Shown: positions 26,727-35,677, counted from the first letter of the stretch. The stretch is 64,000 bases of DNA from Micromonospora sonchi (GCF_014646235.1 NZ_BMNB01000003.1:124001-188000); one strand, 5' to 3'. Numbers and translations: made by a program. Notes: generated by a model not told the origin, from the sequence alone.

Positions 26727-28656
26727 CGACAACTCCGGCGCCGATGCTGGGGCAATGATCGCCGAAGCTGGCCCCAATGCAACAATCCTCCAGGCGCGCC
26801 GTGATCTGAACGTTACCTACGTGCGTGCTCGCGTGCCTCGCGTAGTGGTTAGTTCCAGAGACATTTATGTCGCCGTTCATGCCTTCAGTCCACCGCAAGG
26901 CTATGAGCGGGCAGAACATATCCTTTGGCGCGGGCATGGCGCGGGCGTAGTTGTGCTGATGGGGGAGCCCCGCACAGGGCGGCAAACTTGCGCGTTGTCG
27001 GTGTTGTGTCTCGGTAATGCTCAACCCGTCCATAGGCTGAACGTGACCTGGGGAGAGCATGATTTCCCTGATCTCCCGCGAGAAGGCAATGCTCGGTACT
27101 TGCTTGACATTACTTATGCAGAGGAATTATCTGACGATTTTGCCGCCAATCTGCGTGACTATGGCCGCGAACTAGAGGCGGTGAACGCAAAGCTAGTCGT
27201 CATCGCAAGCACCGCAGTCTGGCAACAATACGCCGACGAACTTGCCGACATTACGGAGTCTATTGGCCAACCTCAGGTCCTCGACGTTGTGCGGGTCCGG
27301 TTGGATTATGAGGCGCGACGCACTACCATGCCTGGGGGAGAGCTCCTAGATGTCCAGGCTCTGGCGGGGATCGTCGAAGCGTTGAAGGACAGCGATGCCC
27401 CGCCAGACTACGGCGTCAGCCTCGCACTTGATATAATCGCGCATGCGGAATCGCAAGAGGAATTGCTGCGCTTTGCCGCATCATGGAAGCGCTGGAATCG
27501 ATACATTGTTGACCATCTCGCCAAGGACGTGCCGGGTAGTGCGGGCGAGCGAATTTTGCTTATAGCCGCAGCGGTTCTGGGCGGAGCAACGGTTGAAACG
27601 CTTTCGGAAGAGGCCGGCGCTCTGAGTGAGAAGCTTGGCATAGCGGTTGATCCTACGAGGGTCCTTGAGGGTGCCGACATACGTCAACAGCTCTCCAAGG
27701 TGGGGGCGCGTCGAATCGGCGACCGGATTTATTTATCGGCCCGAGCTGCGGACCATGACGAAGTTGTTGACTATCTTTGGGAGCAAAGGCCTAACATTAG
27801 GAAGGCACTTTTTGCCTGGATCACCGACATGTCGGTGCGCAAACCTACTGACAGCGCTGAGAGCCGTCGGCTTATCGAAGTAGTTCATCGCCTTGCATCC
27901 CGCCATCGATGGGTATCCGCAATCGATGTGCTCTTCAACTTGTTGAGCGGTAATCGTGATCAGAATCGGCGGGCTTATGCGGCTCTGGCTGGGCTTTTAG
28001 AGGATCCGCACGTCGGCCAGGCATTACAGAAGCGCCTTTACGATTGGGCTGGCGGCAGCCGAAATCTCGTCGAAGTAGCCCGGCTCTGTGGCGGCAAGGT
28101 TGGCGACAATTCGTTCACCGTTGCCGTCGTGCGGTTGCGTCGCGTTGCTAGTCGTGCGCAGACTGCTGCAGTCCGACTGGCTGTACAAGATGCACTGCGT
28201 TCTCATGCTGAGAGGACGAAACTGACTAGGGTGCTTTCGGTAGTTGAACAATGGCCCCAGCATGAGAGAACCATCGCGCTGACAGGGCTTCTCGATCCAG
28301 AGTGGCTGCATGCGGCGGGCCATCTCAGTACCCGTTCGGGCACCCAAGGTGAGCTAGGCCTTCTTGACCCCCTGGCTGATGCATGGCTGTGGCTCATCAA
28401 CGACCCTGCTGCGGGCGAGTTCAACACGGAACTTATTCGTGGTTGGGGACGACTAGCAGATGTCTATCCGGCAACTCACGCTCTAGCCGTGGAACTGCTT
28501 GCGACTGTCGTTGGGGCTGGTCAATCCAATCCCCCTATAGCGACCATATTCCAGCAGCTATCCCCCGATATGTCTGCGGCAGTCATTGACTGCCTGAAAG
28601 GCAAGCATGGCATTGAGTCGGTCGGAAGCAGAACAGACATTACGGCTGAGATCTGA
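26716..28656 (+). CDS. STAND/NTPase-like sensor with helical repeats, partner of the nuclease
   Basis: 646 aa. The N-terminus has ATILQARRDLNVTYVRAR, then a P-loop-like motif VVVLMGEPRTGRQTCALSVL in which Arg stands where the Walker A Lys is expected. A strand-helix NTPase-like region follows (YLLDITYAEELSDDFAANL; KLVVIASTAVW), then from about 350 a long array of ARM/TPR-like helices. This resembles actinobacterial STAND-type regulators that sense an invader and activate an effector. No membrane segments. GTG 26716 overlaps the nuclease gene. The role is inferred. Confidence 0.68.
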   Translation: MEGDDNSGADAGAMIAEAGPNATILQARRDLNVTYVRARVPRVVVSSRDIYVAVHAFSPPQGYERAEHILWRGHGAGVVVLMGEPRTGRQTCALSVLCLGNAQPVHRLNVTWGEHDFPDLPREGNARYLLDITYAEELSDDFAANLRDYGRELEAVNAKLVVIASTAVWQQYADELADITESIGQPQVLDVVRVRLDYEARRTTMPGGELLDVQALAGIVEALKDSDAPPDYGVSLALDIIAHAESQEELLRFAASWKRWNRYIVDHLAKDVPGSAGERILLIAAAVLGGATVETLSEEAGALSEKLGIAVDPTRVLEGADIRQQLSKVGARRIGDRIYLSARAADHDEVVDYLWEQRPNIRKALFAWITDMSVRKPTDSAESRRLIEVVHRLASRHRWVSAIDVLFNLLSGNRDQNRRAYAALAGLLEDPHVGQALQKRLYDWAGGSRNLVEVARLCGGKVGDNSFTVAVVRLRRVASRAQTAAVRLAVQDALRSHAERTKLTRVLSVVEQWPQHERTIALTGLLDPEWLHAAGHLSTRSGTQGELGLLDPLADAWLWLINDPAAGEFNTELIRGWGRLADVYPATHALAVELLATVVGAGQSNPPIATIFQQLSPDMSAAVIDCLKGKHGIESVGSRTDITAEI

Positions 28657-28980
28657 CCGCGCCGTCGCAGTTCAGCCTTTTCCCAATTAAAGCTGGCTGC
28701 ATCCTCATATGGCGTCGGCCTGCGTCTCGCAATTTAGGGTCGCAGGGTGGAGGCAGGCTCAAGGTCAGCGATCTTGCGGCAGATCGCGTTAGTCGGACGG
28801 GTTGAAAGAAGCACATACCCGCCGCTGCACCTGGCAGCCATCCCGTCGGCCTTCGTTTGCACATCGTGGACCGGGTAGGCCCCACCTGCTCGGCTCTCCC
28901 GGACGGAAGTTGTCGGGATGGCACCACCATCCCAGAGCGCCCGAGCGCCCCGCTGGCACTGCCTGTGTCTCGACCAACGT

Positions 28981-29022
28981 GAAGCCCCGGATCCGTCATC
29001 GATCGTGGCGGCCCGGGGCTTC
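28981..29022. terminator. Terminator-like hairpin in the cargo/backbone spacer
   Basis: GAAGCCCCGG (28981-28990) pairs perfectly with CCGGGGCTTC (29013-29022) and is followed by TTCG. It lies between the STAND-like gene and the convergent Nudix gene. The rest of 28657-29174 shows no gene. Confidence 0.6.
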
Positions 29023-29174
29023 TTCGTATGTTGGGCCGCCGGCGGTCTATCACGGCCGCGTTGGCGGCCGAAGGCCAGAGGCGTGGCGGCGGACCATCGC
29101 CCAGCCCAGGTTCGGCGGCGCGAGCGGCCTGCGAAGCGGGCCGCCTTGACTCGTCCATGAAGCGTTCACGCCCC

Positions 29175-29642
29175 TTAGATTGCGTCACCGTGCTCTGCGT
29201 AGGCTGAGCCTCCAGCGCTACAGGCCGCAATCGCGGTGCGGATCCTACGGGCGAGTCGAGGCGGTCCGTGCTGTTCCAGCGCCTCAGCAGCCACGTAGCG
29301 CCATTCAGTGAGTTCCGCGTCCTCAAAGCGGATGGCAAGTTCCTGCTGAGCAGTCAGAGTTCCGCCGTCGAAGATGAAGAGGAGTTTGTCGCCTTCGTTC
29401 TCGGCGGGTGCCCAGTCCACGACCAGCATCGGGCCGATTGGGGTGGTGAGGCCAAGTTCTTCTTCGACTTCGCGAATGCAGGCGGAGCGGGGTGATTCGC
29501 CGGGTTCGACGTAGCCGCCGGGGATGTCCCAGTGATTCTTGTAGGCGGGGCGTACGAGGAGCACGTGGCCTTCGTTGTTGAGGAAGAGGGCGCCGGCGGC
29601 GACGCGTGGGGTTGCCATGGGTGGCGTCTCGTTGGCCGTCAC
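29175..29642 (-). CDS. Nudix hydrolase (Pif-like position)
   Basis: 155 aa with a complete Nudix box beginning GGYVEPGE and ending REVEEELGL. Nudix proteins are frequent in AICEs; in pSAM2 the immunity factor Pif carries a Nudix motif and blocks redundant transfer. A similar role is inferred from family and position. Start GTG 29642, alternative ATG 29618. It lies 24 bases after the XRE/TPR regulator, probably one operon. Confidence 0.83.
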   Translation of the reverse strand: MTANETPPMATPRVAAGALFLNNEGHVLLVRPAYKNHWDIPGGYVEPGESPRSACIREVEEELGLTTPIGPMLVVDWAPAENEGDKLLFIFDGGTLTAQQELAIRFEDAELTEWRYVAAEALEQHGPPRLARRIRTAIAACSAGGSAYAEHGDAI

Positions 29643-29666
29643 CAGGACAGCGTAAACGGGCTGGGG

Positions 29667-30890
29667 TCAGTCGAGCACCTTGAGCCGGCGGGCGAGGCTG
29701 ACCAGTTCGGTGGAGGGTTTGCCGCGTTGCCGGCGGACCCAGGTGAGGGCGAGTTGGCGGCTGAGGAAGTGGTGGCGGACCTGTTCGGGTGCCATCTGTT
29801 CGGCGTCGAGCAGCATGGATTGTGCGTCGTCGACCCGGTTCCACGAGCTGTAGGCGCGGGCGACCTCCAGGGCGTGACGGACTCGGCGTTCCATGGGTAG
29901 GCCGGTGGTGTCGACGCGGGGGCCGAGGTCGATGGCGACTTGCAGGTCTCCCAGCTCGGCGGCGGTGGCCACTCGATGGATGGCGACGTTTGTCGGGCCG
30001 AACGCGGTCCAGAGGTGGTTGGCGTCGGCACCGAGTTTGCTGGCGGCCTGGTCGGCTGCGGTGAGGAAGGTTCGGGTGGTGGCGGCGTCGTCGGCGCGTG
30101 CGGCGGCCATGGAGCCGGACAGGAACAGGGTGCCGTAGACGGACAGCAGCGCGGGCGTGGCCTTGCTGAGGTGGGGTTCCAGGTAGGCGGCGGCGTCTTC
30201 GGTGAGGCGTACGGCGTCGGTGTAGCGGCCGGTGGCGTGCAGTGCGTGGCCGACGGATCGGAACAGAGAGCCGGTGATGAGCGGGTCACCGGTCGGGCGG
30301 ACGGCGGACAAGCCGCGGTCGGCGGCAATCCAGGCGAGGTCGCTCTCTCCGAGTTTCGTGAGCTGGGTGGCCGCGAGCTGGTACGCGAGGCCGAGGAGCC
30401 GGCGGGCGTCGTCCTGGTCGTCACCGTCGTGGTAGTCGGCGGCGACCTGAGCGCGGTGAAGCAGGTCGGGTAGCCGGCCGGTGACGTACCCGAACCGCGA
30501 GTCCTGGTAGGCGTCCCAGAGCGCCCCGACTTCCTTCGTGAGCACGGCGACGCTGGGTGGTTCCGCATCGGTGCCGCCGCCGAAGGGGGCGAGAGCGCGG
30601 TAGTTCATCAGGGCGGCGCGGAGCGCGGGCACGGTGTGAGTGCCGCTGTCCGTGGTCCAGTCGAGCAGGGAGGGTTCGCCGAGCAGGTCGCCGAGGGAGA
30701 TGTCCAGGGCTTCGGCGAGCGACTTGATGACGGACAGGCGGTCCAGGTCGATCCGGTTGTTCTCGACCTTGCCGAGCCAGTCGGCGGTACGGCCGATGAG
30801 TCCGGCGAGAACTTCTTGCGACAGGCCGCGTCGACGGCGGTACCAGGCGACGCGTTCGCCGATGGTCAGGGTGGTGGTGGTCCCGCGCAT
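29667..30890 (-). CDS. XRE regulator with TPR-like C-terminal domain
   Basis: 407 aa. The N-terminal helix-turn-helix (IGERVAWYRRRRGLSQEVLAG, then ADWLGKVENNRIDLDRLSV) is followed by a ~300-residue helical TPR-like region (QLAATQLTKLGESDLAWIA; LALTWVRRQRGKPSTELVS). This layout is typical of actinomycete peptide- or ligand-responsive regulators found beside Nudix genes on AICEs. ATG 30890 chosen at the domain edge; the upstream open frame is low complexity. Confidence 0.82.
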   Translation of the reverse strand: MRGTTTTLTIGERVAWYRRRRGLSQEVLAGLIGRTADWLGKVENNRIDLDRLSVIKSLAEALDISLGDLLGEPSLLDWTTDSGTHTVPALRAALMNYRALAPFGGGTDAEPPSVAVLTKEVGALWDAYQDSRFGYVTGRLPDLLHRAQVAADYHDGDDQDDARRLLGLAYQLAATQLTKLGESDLAWIAADRGLSAVRPTGDPLITGSLFRSVGHALHATGRYTDAVRLTEDAAAYLEPHLSKATPALLSVYGTLFLSGSMAAARADDAATTRTFLTAADQAASKLGADANHLWTAFGPTNVAIHRVATAAELGDLQVAIDLGPRVDTTGLPMERRVRHALEVARAYSSWNRVDDAQSMLLDAEQMAPEQVRHHFLSRQLALTWVRRQRGKPSTELVSLARRLKVLD

Positions 30891-30973
30891 GGATTCACTG
30901 TCTCCCCTCGGTCGGCGGCGAACCCGGAAGGTTTTTCCGGGTCGCTGGGTGGTTCGTGCCACAACCTGTGTGC

Positions 30974-31147
30974 ATGACGGGGCTGAACGCATCGACCAAT
31001 TGCCAATCGTGCTCCGGTGCGGGCTGGAAGTACACCCTCGCCCGTTCCGAGGTCCGGACGATCGGCCGGGGAGCGGAGCGGACTCGCTCGCTGGCCCGCC
31101 GGTCCTGTCTGGACTGTGCGGGGTCCGGTCGTTCGGTGTCCTGCTGA
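30974..31147 (+). CDS. Small zinc-finger protein
   Basis: 57 aa with two CxxCxGxG units (CQSCSGAGWKY and CLDCAGSGRS), a DnaJ-type zinc-binding knuckle pair. It is the first plus-strand gene of the AICE backbone, diverging from the XRE regulator. Function unknown. Confidence 0.6.
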   Translation: MTGLNASTNCQSCSGAGWKYTLARSEVRTIGRGAERTRSLARRSCLDCAGSGRSVSC

Positions 31148-31171
31148 GGCTGGCCCGGGGTGGGTGCTGGC

Positions 31172-31516
31172 ATGGGACCGCGACCCGAACGACGGTCCCA
31201 ACTGAGCCCGCCCGCCTCGGCGCCCCGCAGGTCACGTTCGCTTCCGCCGGGGGTTCCGGCACCCGGTGACCTGGTGCTGTTGGACCGTCGGGCGTCGGTG
31301 CAGTTTGGCGGTGACCGGGCGCTGTGGCTGCGGGTGTCCGCGATCTCGGATCGGCCGACGTACGACGGCTGGGTCTGGCTCACCGGCTACGCGATCAACC
31401 CGGCCACGGGGGAGGCGTTGGCGCGGCGAGAGGTCTTCGCGCAGATCGCCGGCCTACAGATCATTCCCAACCCGCCAACGACGGTGCGGCGGACGACGAG
31501 GAGGCGTGGTGTTTGA
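31172..31516 (+). CDS. Conserved AICE-type hypothetical protein
   Basis: 114 aa. The basic N-terminus is followed by a beta-rich stretch (GDLVLLDRRASVQFGGDRAL, then YDGWVWLTGYAIN). GGTGGGTG precedes ATG 31172. Its end overlaps the next gene. Confidence 0.55.
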   Translation: MGPRPERRSQLSPPASAPRRSRSLPPGVPAPGDLVLLDRRASVQFGGDRALWLRVSAISDRPTYDGWVWLTGYAINPATGEALARREVFAQIAGLQIIPNPPTTVRRTTRRRGV

Positions 31517-31751
31517 CATACGGGTACGGCTCGGCGCGGTGATGTACATCGACGCTGTTGACCGCTACCGCCCCGCCGACGGACCGGTGACGTTGCGGGT
31601 GACCGGGGTTCGCCTGGTGCTCAACCGCCCCGAGCGGGAGCAGTGGATCTGGGTCGAGGGCACCAAGGTCACTCCACGCCACCAGCGCGGTGAACGCACA
31701 CAGGTCCTTGTACCGACTCGGCTGTTCGCGCCGAAGGATGCGGCCCGGTGA
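31509..31751 (+). CDS. Small hypothetical protein
   Basis: 80 aa beta-rich protein (VRLGAVMYIDAVDRYRPAD; LVLNRPEREQWIWVEGTKV). GTG 31509 or 31506; GAGGAG at 31498-31503 favours 31509. Overlaps both neighbours. Confidence 0.55.
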   Translation: MFDIRVRLGAVMYIDAVDRYRPADGPVTLRVTGVRLVLNRPEREQWIWVEGTKVTPRHQRGERTQVLVPTRLFAPKDAAR

Positions 31752-32026
31752 CCACGTACCTGTCGGGAGCGGCGCGGGATCAGTTGCGGGCCGCGCAGTC
31801 GCAGCTTGACCGGCACACGCCGTCGAGCGCGGACGGGCGCTGCCCTGCCTGCCGCGTGGACGAGCCGTGTTCGCAGCGACGGGCGGCGTTGCGGGTGTTC
31901 GGACGGTACGGCTGCCTGCCTCGGCGGTGGCCCGGCGCGTCCCGTCCGGAACGGGTGCAGGCGTCGTCGTGGTCGGGATGGCTGACCGCTGCGGTGGAGG
32001 GTGTGACGGCCGAACGGCTGAGCTGA
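31748..32026 (+). CDS. Small Cys-containing hypothetical protein
   Basis: 92 aa with a CPACRVDEPCSQR segment that may bind zinc. The GTG overlaps the previous stop by 4 bases. Typical of minor AICE genes before the korSA-like repressor. Confidence 0.55.
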   Translation: MTTYLSGAARDQLRAAQSQLDRHTPSSADGRCPACRVDEPCSQRRAALRVFGRYGCLPRRWPGASRPERVQASSWSGWLTAAVEGVTAERLS

Positions 32027-32052
32027 CTTGTTCTGTCATGCAAACAACTCAT

Positions 32053-32063
32053 AAGCTGCTGTA
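32053..32063. promoter_or_regulatory. Candidate operator before the GntR repressor gene
   Basis: AAGCTGCTGTA, 34 bases before the repressor start, resembles AAGCTGACGTA inside the palindrome before the Pra-like gene (33368-33378). KorSA of pSAM2 represses both its own gene and pra, so a shared site is expected. Confidence 0.4.
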
Positions 32064-32096
32064 ATACATGCAGCGTTCATAGGTGGGGTGCCCGCG

Positions 32097-32822
32097 ATGG
32101 CGTACGAGATTCCGACGCCGAAATACCTGCGCGTGTTGAACACGCTGCGGAAGCGCATCGAGGATGGCGAATACGCGCCCGGTGCGGCACTGCCGTCGGA
32201 AAACCAGCTCTCCAACGAGTTCGGCGTCTCTCGGCCGACGGTCCTCAAAGCGCTGGGCATCCTCAAGCAGGACGGCTGGATCGAGTCGCAGCAGGGCAAG
32301 GGCAGCTTCGTACGCGGCCGACCCGCCGCCGGCCGCACCTCACCCGAGTACGCCCGCGACGCCGTCGAGCTGGACGAGACCGGCGACACGGAGATCCTGC
32401 ACGTCGGCCCGGTTCTCGCCACGCCCCGCATCGCGGCCGAGTTGAAGATCCCCGAGGGCACACCGGTCTACGAACGCCGCCGCCGCACCGTCACGGAAGT
32501 CGGCCCGGTCGATCTGATCTCCACCTTCGTGCCCGTAGACATCGCGGTCGGCACCGACATCACCAAGCCGGACCCCATCCCGGGCGGCCTGCTCGACCTC
32601 ATCGCACGGCAGAAGGGCCTACGGGCCGACTACGCCACCGAACGCATGACCGCCCGCCGCGTCAGCCCCGACGAGGCCGACGCCCTGGACGTGCCGGCCG
32701 ACGAGCCGGCAATGAGCGTCGTCATCACCGTTCACCAAGCCTCCGGCGATCCCATCATGACCTCGGTTTTGGTCATGCCCGGCAGCCGCCACGAGATCGA
32801 AGACACCTACGCCGTGTCCTGA
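32097..32822 (+). CDS. GntR-family repressor, KorSA-like
   Basis: 241 aa. The N-terminal GntR winged helix (YLRVLNTLRKRIEDGEYAPG; LSNEFGVSRPTVLKALGIL) is followed by a UTRA-type ligand domain ending ITVHQASGDPIMTSVLVMPG. Same family and position as KorSA, which represses pra and so keeps the element integrated. AGGTGGGG lies 8 bases before ATG 32097; GTG 32088 is an alternative. Confidence 0.85.
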   Translation: MAYEIPTPKYLRVLNTLRKRIEDGEYAPGAALPSENQLSNEFGVSRPTVLKALGILKQDGWIESQQGKGSFVRGRPAAGRTSPEYARDAVELDETGDTEILHVGPVLATPRIAAELKIPEGTPVYERRRRTVTEVGPVDLISTFVPVDIAVGTDITKPDPIPGGLLDLIARQKGLRADYATERMTARRVSPDEADALDVPADEPAMSVVITVHQASGDPIMTSVLVMPGSRHEIEDTYAVS

Positions 32823-32827
32823 CTGGA

Positions 32828-33346
32828 TCAGCTCCACAGATCGCCGTAGAAGTCCTCGTCATCGTCGTCTGGTGGCAGCGGTGTTTGCCACCAGAGGTCG
32901 ATCAGGAACATCTGAGCGTCGTCGCGCCCGTGTCGGTGGACCCGGACGCCATAGACGCCGGCTCCTTGCGGGAGCGTGATCTCTGCCGCCGCTCCGGCGG
33001 TGATCTGCTCAACGAGTAGTTCTCCGGTAGGGCAGTGCACCTGAAGCTGTCGACGCCCGTCCCACGAGCCACGATCGAGATCGGGCTCACCGCTCCATAT
33101 CCGTAGCTCAAGGCCCACCCTCAGCGGGTCCGAAGGCGCTCGCACGGTGACTTGGTACGTGGACGCGCCGGCGACCTGATCCTGTGAATCTCGGTACGAC
33201 TCGCCGTCGTCGCCGGCATCACACCATGCATCCCGTAGGACGAAGTGACCATAAAGGATGCTGACCGCCGTTCGATGCACGGTGACAGGTTCCATGTCTC
33301 GCAGGCTGACACCACCGTCCGACACTCCTATGTGAACGCAGCTCAC
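32828..33346 (-). CDS. Hypothetical protein
   Basis: 172 aa, beta-rich with many acidic residues and the tail PPDDDDEDFYGDLWS. It looks like a compact beta-sandwich. On the opposite strand to the AICE backbone. Start GTG 33346; a Met at residue 18 is possible. Family not recognised. Confidence 0.6.
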   Translation of the reverse strand: MSCVHIGVSDGGVSLRDMEPVTVHRTAVSILYGHFVLRDAWCDAGDDGESYRDSQDQVAGASTYQVTVRAPSDPLRVGLELRIWSGEPDLDRGSWDGRRQLQVHCPTGELLVEQITAGAAAEITLPQGAGVYGVRVHRHGRDDAQMFLIDLWWQTPLPPDDDDEDFYGDLWS

Positions 33347-33365
33347 CGAAACCCTTGCTTGTGCT

Positions 33366-33384
33366 TACAAGCTGACGTAGCTTG
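33366..33384. promoter_or_regulatory. Palindromic operator before the Pra-like gene
   Basis: ACAAGCT-GACGT-AGCTTGT, a perfect inverted repeat with 7-base arms and 5-base spacer, in the only intergenic gap upstream of the replication/transfer operon. The likely ligand is the KorSA-like repressor. Confidence 0.6.
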
Positions 33385-33437
33385 TTAACTCAACCGGTTG
33401 TCAGGGTGACGGCTGGTGAGGCTAGGAGGCTTTCCAC

Positions 33438-33875
33438 GTGGTTCCGATGACGTTGAAGGTGCCTGTCCCGTCCGAGTACGTCTTCCCCGCTGGGGCGCTG
33501 TGCCTGGGCGTGTCGCCGCAGATCGATTTTGAGCGGCGTGGTGAGGCGGATAACCAGGCGCGGGATAAGGAGACCGGGGAGCGGGTTTGGGTGGTGCGGG
33601 TGATGGACCTGGACCCGGAGGCCGGGAAGTTCGGTCGGTCGACTGAGGTGAAGGTGAAGGTGGTTGCGGCGCAGCAGCCGGTGCCGCCGCCGTCCACGGT
33701 GCCGGGTTATCCGCCGGCTGTGGAGTTCGAGGGCCTGACCCTGACCCCGTACGTCGATTCGCAGCGGTGCAAGCCGGGCCGTTCCTCGGGTGACTGCCGT
33801 TCCCGGATGGCGTACTCGCTGCGGGCTTCGGCTATTCGTCCGGCGTCGGTGGTGCCGGGCTCGGCGGCTGCCTGA
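33438..33875 (+). CDS. Replication, integration and excision activator (Pra-like)
   Basis: 145 aa. VPVPSEYVFPAGALCLGV, ADNQARDKETGERVWVVRVM and LTLTPYVDSQRCK match the Pra family of AICEs, which switches on rep, xis and int. AGGAGG at 33424-33429 lies 8 bases before GTG 33438. Directly behind the palindromic operator. Confidence 0.82.
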   Translation: MVPMTLKVPVPSEYVFPAGALCLGVSPQIDFERRGEADNQARDKETGERVWVVRVMDLDPEAGKFGRSTEVKVKVVAAQQPVPPPSTVPGYPPAVEFEGLTLTPYVDSQRCKPGRSSGDCRSRMAYSLRASAIRPASVVPGSAAA

Positions 33876-33971
33876 TCGCTTCGTTTTGGCGCGCGGGGCG
33901 GGTCGTTTCCCCGCCAAGAGTCCCGGCCCGCTCCCGCGCTTTCCCATCCCTCGTGTGTGAAGGAGGGCGTG

Positions 33972-34265
33972 ATGCCCACCGTAGTTCACCCTGCCCTGAT
34001 CGCAGCCGTGCCGCTGCTGGTCGGGGCGCTGCTGTTGGTGGCCCGTACACATCTGACTGACCTGCGGCACGCGCTGCGGGAGGTGGAAGCGGCGTTGCGG
34101 TCGCTGCTGGGGTTGCCGCCGGCTTCCGGTCTGGTCTACGCGATCCGCTGCCCGCGCTGCTGCCGGTGGGTGAAGCCGCGTCGGTTTGACCTGCGGCGTA
34201 TGTCGTGCCGGTCGTGCATCGCCACGTTGGGCCGAGGTCGTCGTGGGGGTGGCGTGTGCCTCTGA
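33972..34265 (+). CDS. Small membrane/Cys protein of the transfer operon
   Basis: 97 aa with an N-terminal hydrophobic helix (HPALIAAVPLLVGALLLVA) and a Cys cluster (CPRCCRWVKPRRFDL, then CRSC). AAGGAGGG precedes ATG 33972. Overlaps the FtsK/Tra start by 10 bases. Confidence 0.6.
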   Translation: MPTVVHPALIAAVPLLVGALLLVARTHLTDLRHALREVEAALRSLLGLPPASGLVYAIRCPRCCRWVKPRRFDLRRMSCRSCIATLGRGRRGGGVCL

Positions 34266-35677
34266 TCAACGTCATTCCGGGGGACAAGATCCCCGTGGCG
34301 CCGATGAATGTGCGTCTTCCCGCGTGGCGGGTGCCGGGCTGGCTGCTGGTGTTCTGGTGGCTGGCCCGGGGCCTGTTCCGCCTCACCGTCCTGGCCGTCC
34401 GCTACTGGTGGCTCACTGGCCCGGCCCTGCTCGCGCTGTGGATTCGGGCCGAGTTCGGTGGCCTGGTCCTGGCCGGCGTCGTCACGACAGTTGCGGCCGG
34501 CTGTGTCGGGTGGTGGCGGTGGCATCCGGTGTCGTGGCTGCGCTTCGGCTGGTACCCCCTCGTCGCCCGGGTCCGGACGTTGGCGGTGTATCGGCCTCGG
34601 TGGGCGTCGGTGATGGCCACCTGTGGGCTGGCGACGGTGTTCGGTGGTGACCGGTACGTGCCTCGCCTGCTGCGGGTGCAGTGTGATCGGTGGGGCGATG
34701 AGCTGACCGTACGGATGCTTCCCGGCCAAATCCCTGACGACTGGGGCCAGGCCGCGGAACGCCTCGCCTACGCCTTCCGCCAGGACACCGGGCAAGCACG
34801 CTCCACCGATCGTCCTGACCGGGTGGTGGTCCGGTTCATGCGCCGCGACCCTCTCGCCGGCACCGTCGCACCTTTGCCCGTGGCGGACGTGCCCGACCTG
34901 GGCGGGCTGCCGCTCGGGGTGCGGGAGGACGGCGAGCCGTATCGGCTGCGGCTGGCCGGCTCACACGTGCTCGTCGCCGGGGCGACCGGGGCGGGCAAGG
35001 GCTCGGTGTTGTGGTCGCTCATCCGGTCCCTGGCCGGCGGCATCCGCTCCGGACTGGTCGAAGTGTGGGCGTTCGATCCCAAGGGCGGGATGGAGCTGGC
35101 GGCCGGGGTGCCGCTGTTCGCCCGGTTCGCCTACGACGACGCCGACGGCATGGCCGGCGCCCTCGATGACGCCGTGAAACGAATGCGGATGCGGGCGGCT
35201 CGGCTGCGCGGTGTCACGCGGCAGCACGTGCCGACGGTCGAGGAACCGTTGCTGGTCCTGGTCATCGACGAGTTGGCCGCGTTGACCGCCTACATCACCG
35301 ACCGGAAGGTCCGGGATCGGATCAAGGAATCCCTCGGCCTCCTGCTGTCCCAGGGCCGCGCGGTCGGCGTGCACCTCGTCGCCGCACTCCAAGACCCTCG
35401 CAAAGACGTGCTGCCGTTCCGGGACCTGTTCCCGACCCGCATCGGGCTGCGGCTGACCGAACCGGAGCAGGTGGACATGGTCCTCGGCGACGCCGCCCGC
35501 GACCGGGGCGCGCTGTGCGACCGGATCCCCGAAACGTCGCCGGGGGTGGGGTTCGTCGTCCTCGACGGCGTCCGCGAACCCGTCCGGGTCCGCTTCGCCT
35601 ACCTCACCGACGACGACATCCGCTCCCTCGGCCGCACCTACCGCCGACTCGACCACGCGCAGGAGGTGACGGCGTGA
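34256..35677 (+). CDS. FtsK/SpoIIIE-type DNA translocase (Tra)
   Basis: 473 aa. Two hydrophobic helices near the N-terminus anchor it; the motor follows with Walker A VAGATGAGKGSVLW and Walker B LLVLVIDELAAL. A single FtsK-type protein moving double-stranded DNA between hyphae is the hallmark of AICE conjugation. GTG 34256 chosen over an upstream in-frame ATG lacking a ribosome site. Stop overlaps the next GTG. Confidence 0.88.
   Translation: MPLINVIPGDKIPVAPMNVRLPAWRVPGWLLVFWWLARGLFRLTVLAVRYWWLTGPALLALWIRAEFGGLVLAGVVTTVAAGCVGWWRWHPVSWLRFGWYPLVARVRTLAVYRPRWASVMATCGLATVFGGDRYVPRLLRVQCDRWGDELTVRMLPGQIPDDWGQAAERLAYAFRQDTGQARSTDRPDRVVVRFMRRDPLAGTVAPLPVADVPDLGGLPLGVREDGEPYRLRLAGSHVLVAGATGAGKGSVLWSLIRSLAGGIRSGLVEVWAFDPKGGMELAAGVPLFARFAYDDADGMAGALDDAVKRMRMRAARLRGVTRQHVPTVEEPLLVLVIDELAALTAYITDRKVRDRIKESLGLLLSQGRAVGVHLVAALQDPRKDVLPFRDLFPTRIGLRLTEPEQVDMVLGDAARDRGALCDRIPETSPGVGFVVLDGVREPVRVRFAYLTDDDIRSLGRTYRRLDHAQEVTA

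Noticed and set aside
28657..29174. Short open frames on both strands in the cargo/backbone spacer
   Set aside because: Low-complexity products overlapping a terminator hairpin; no start signals.
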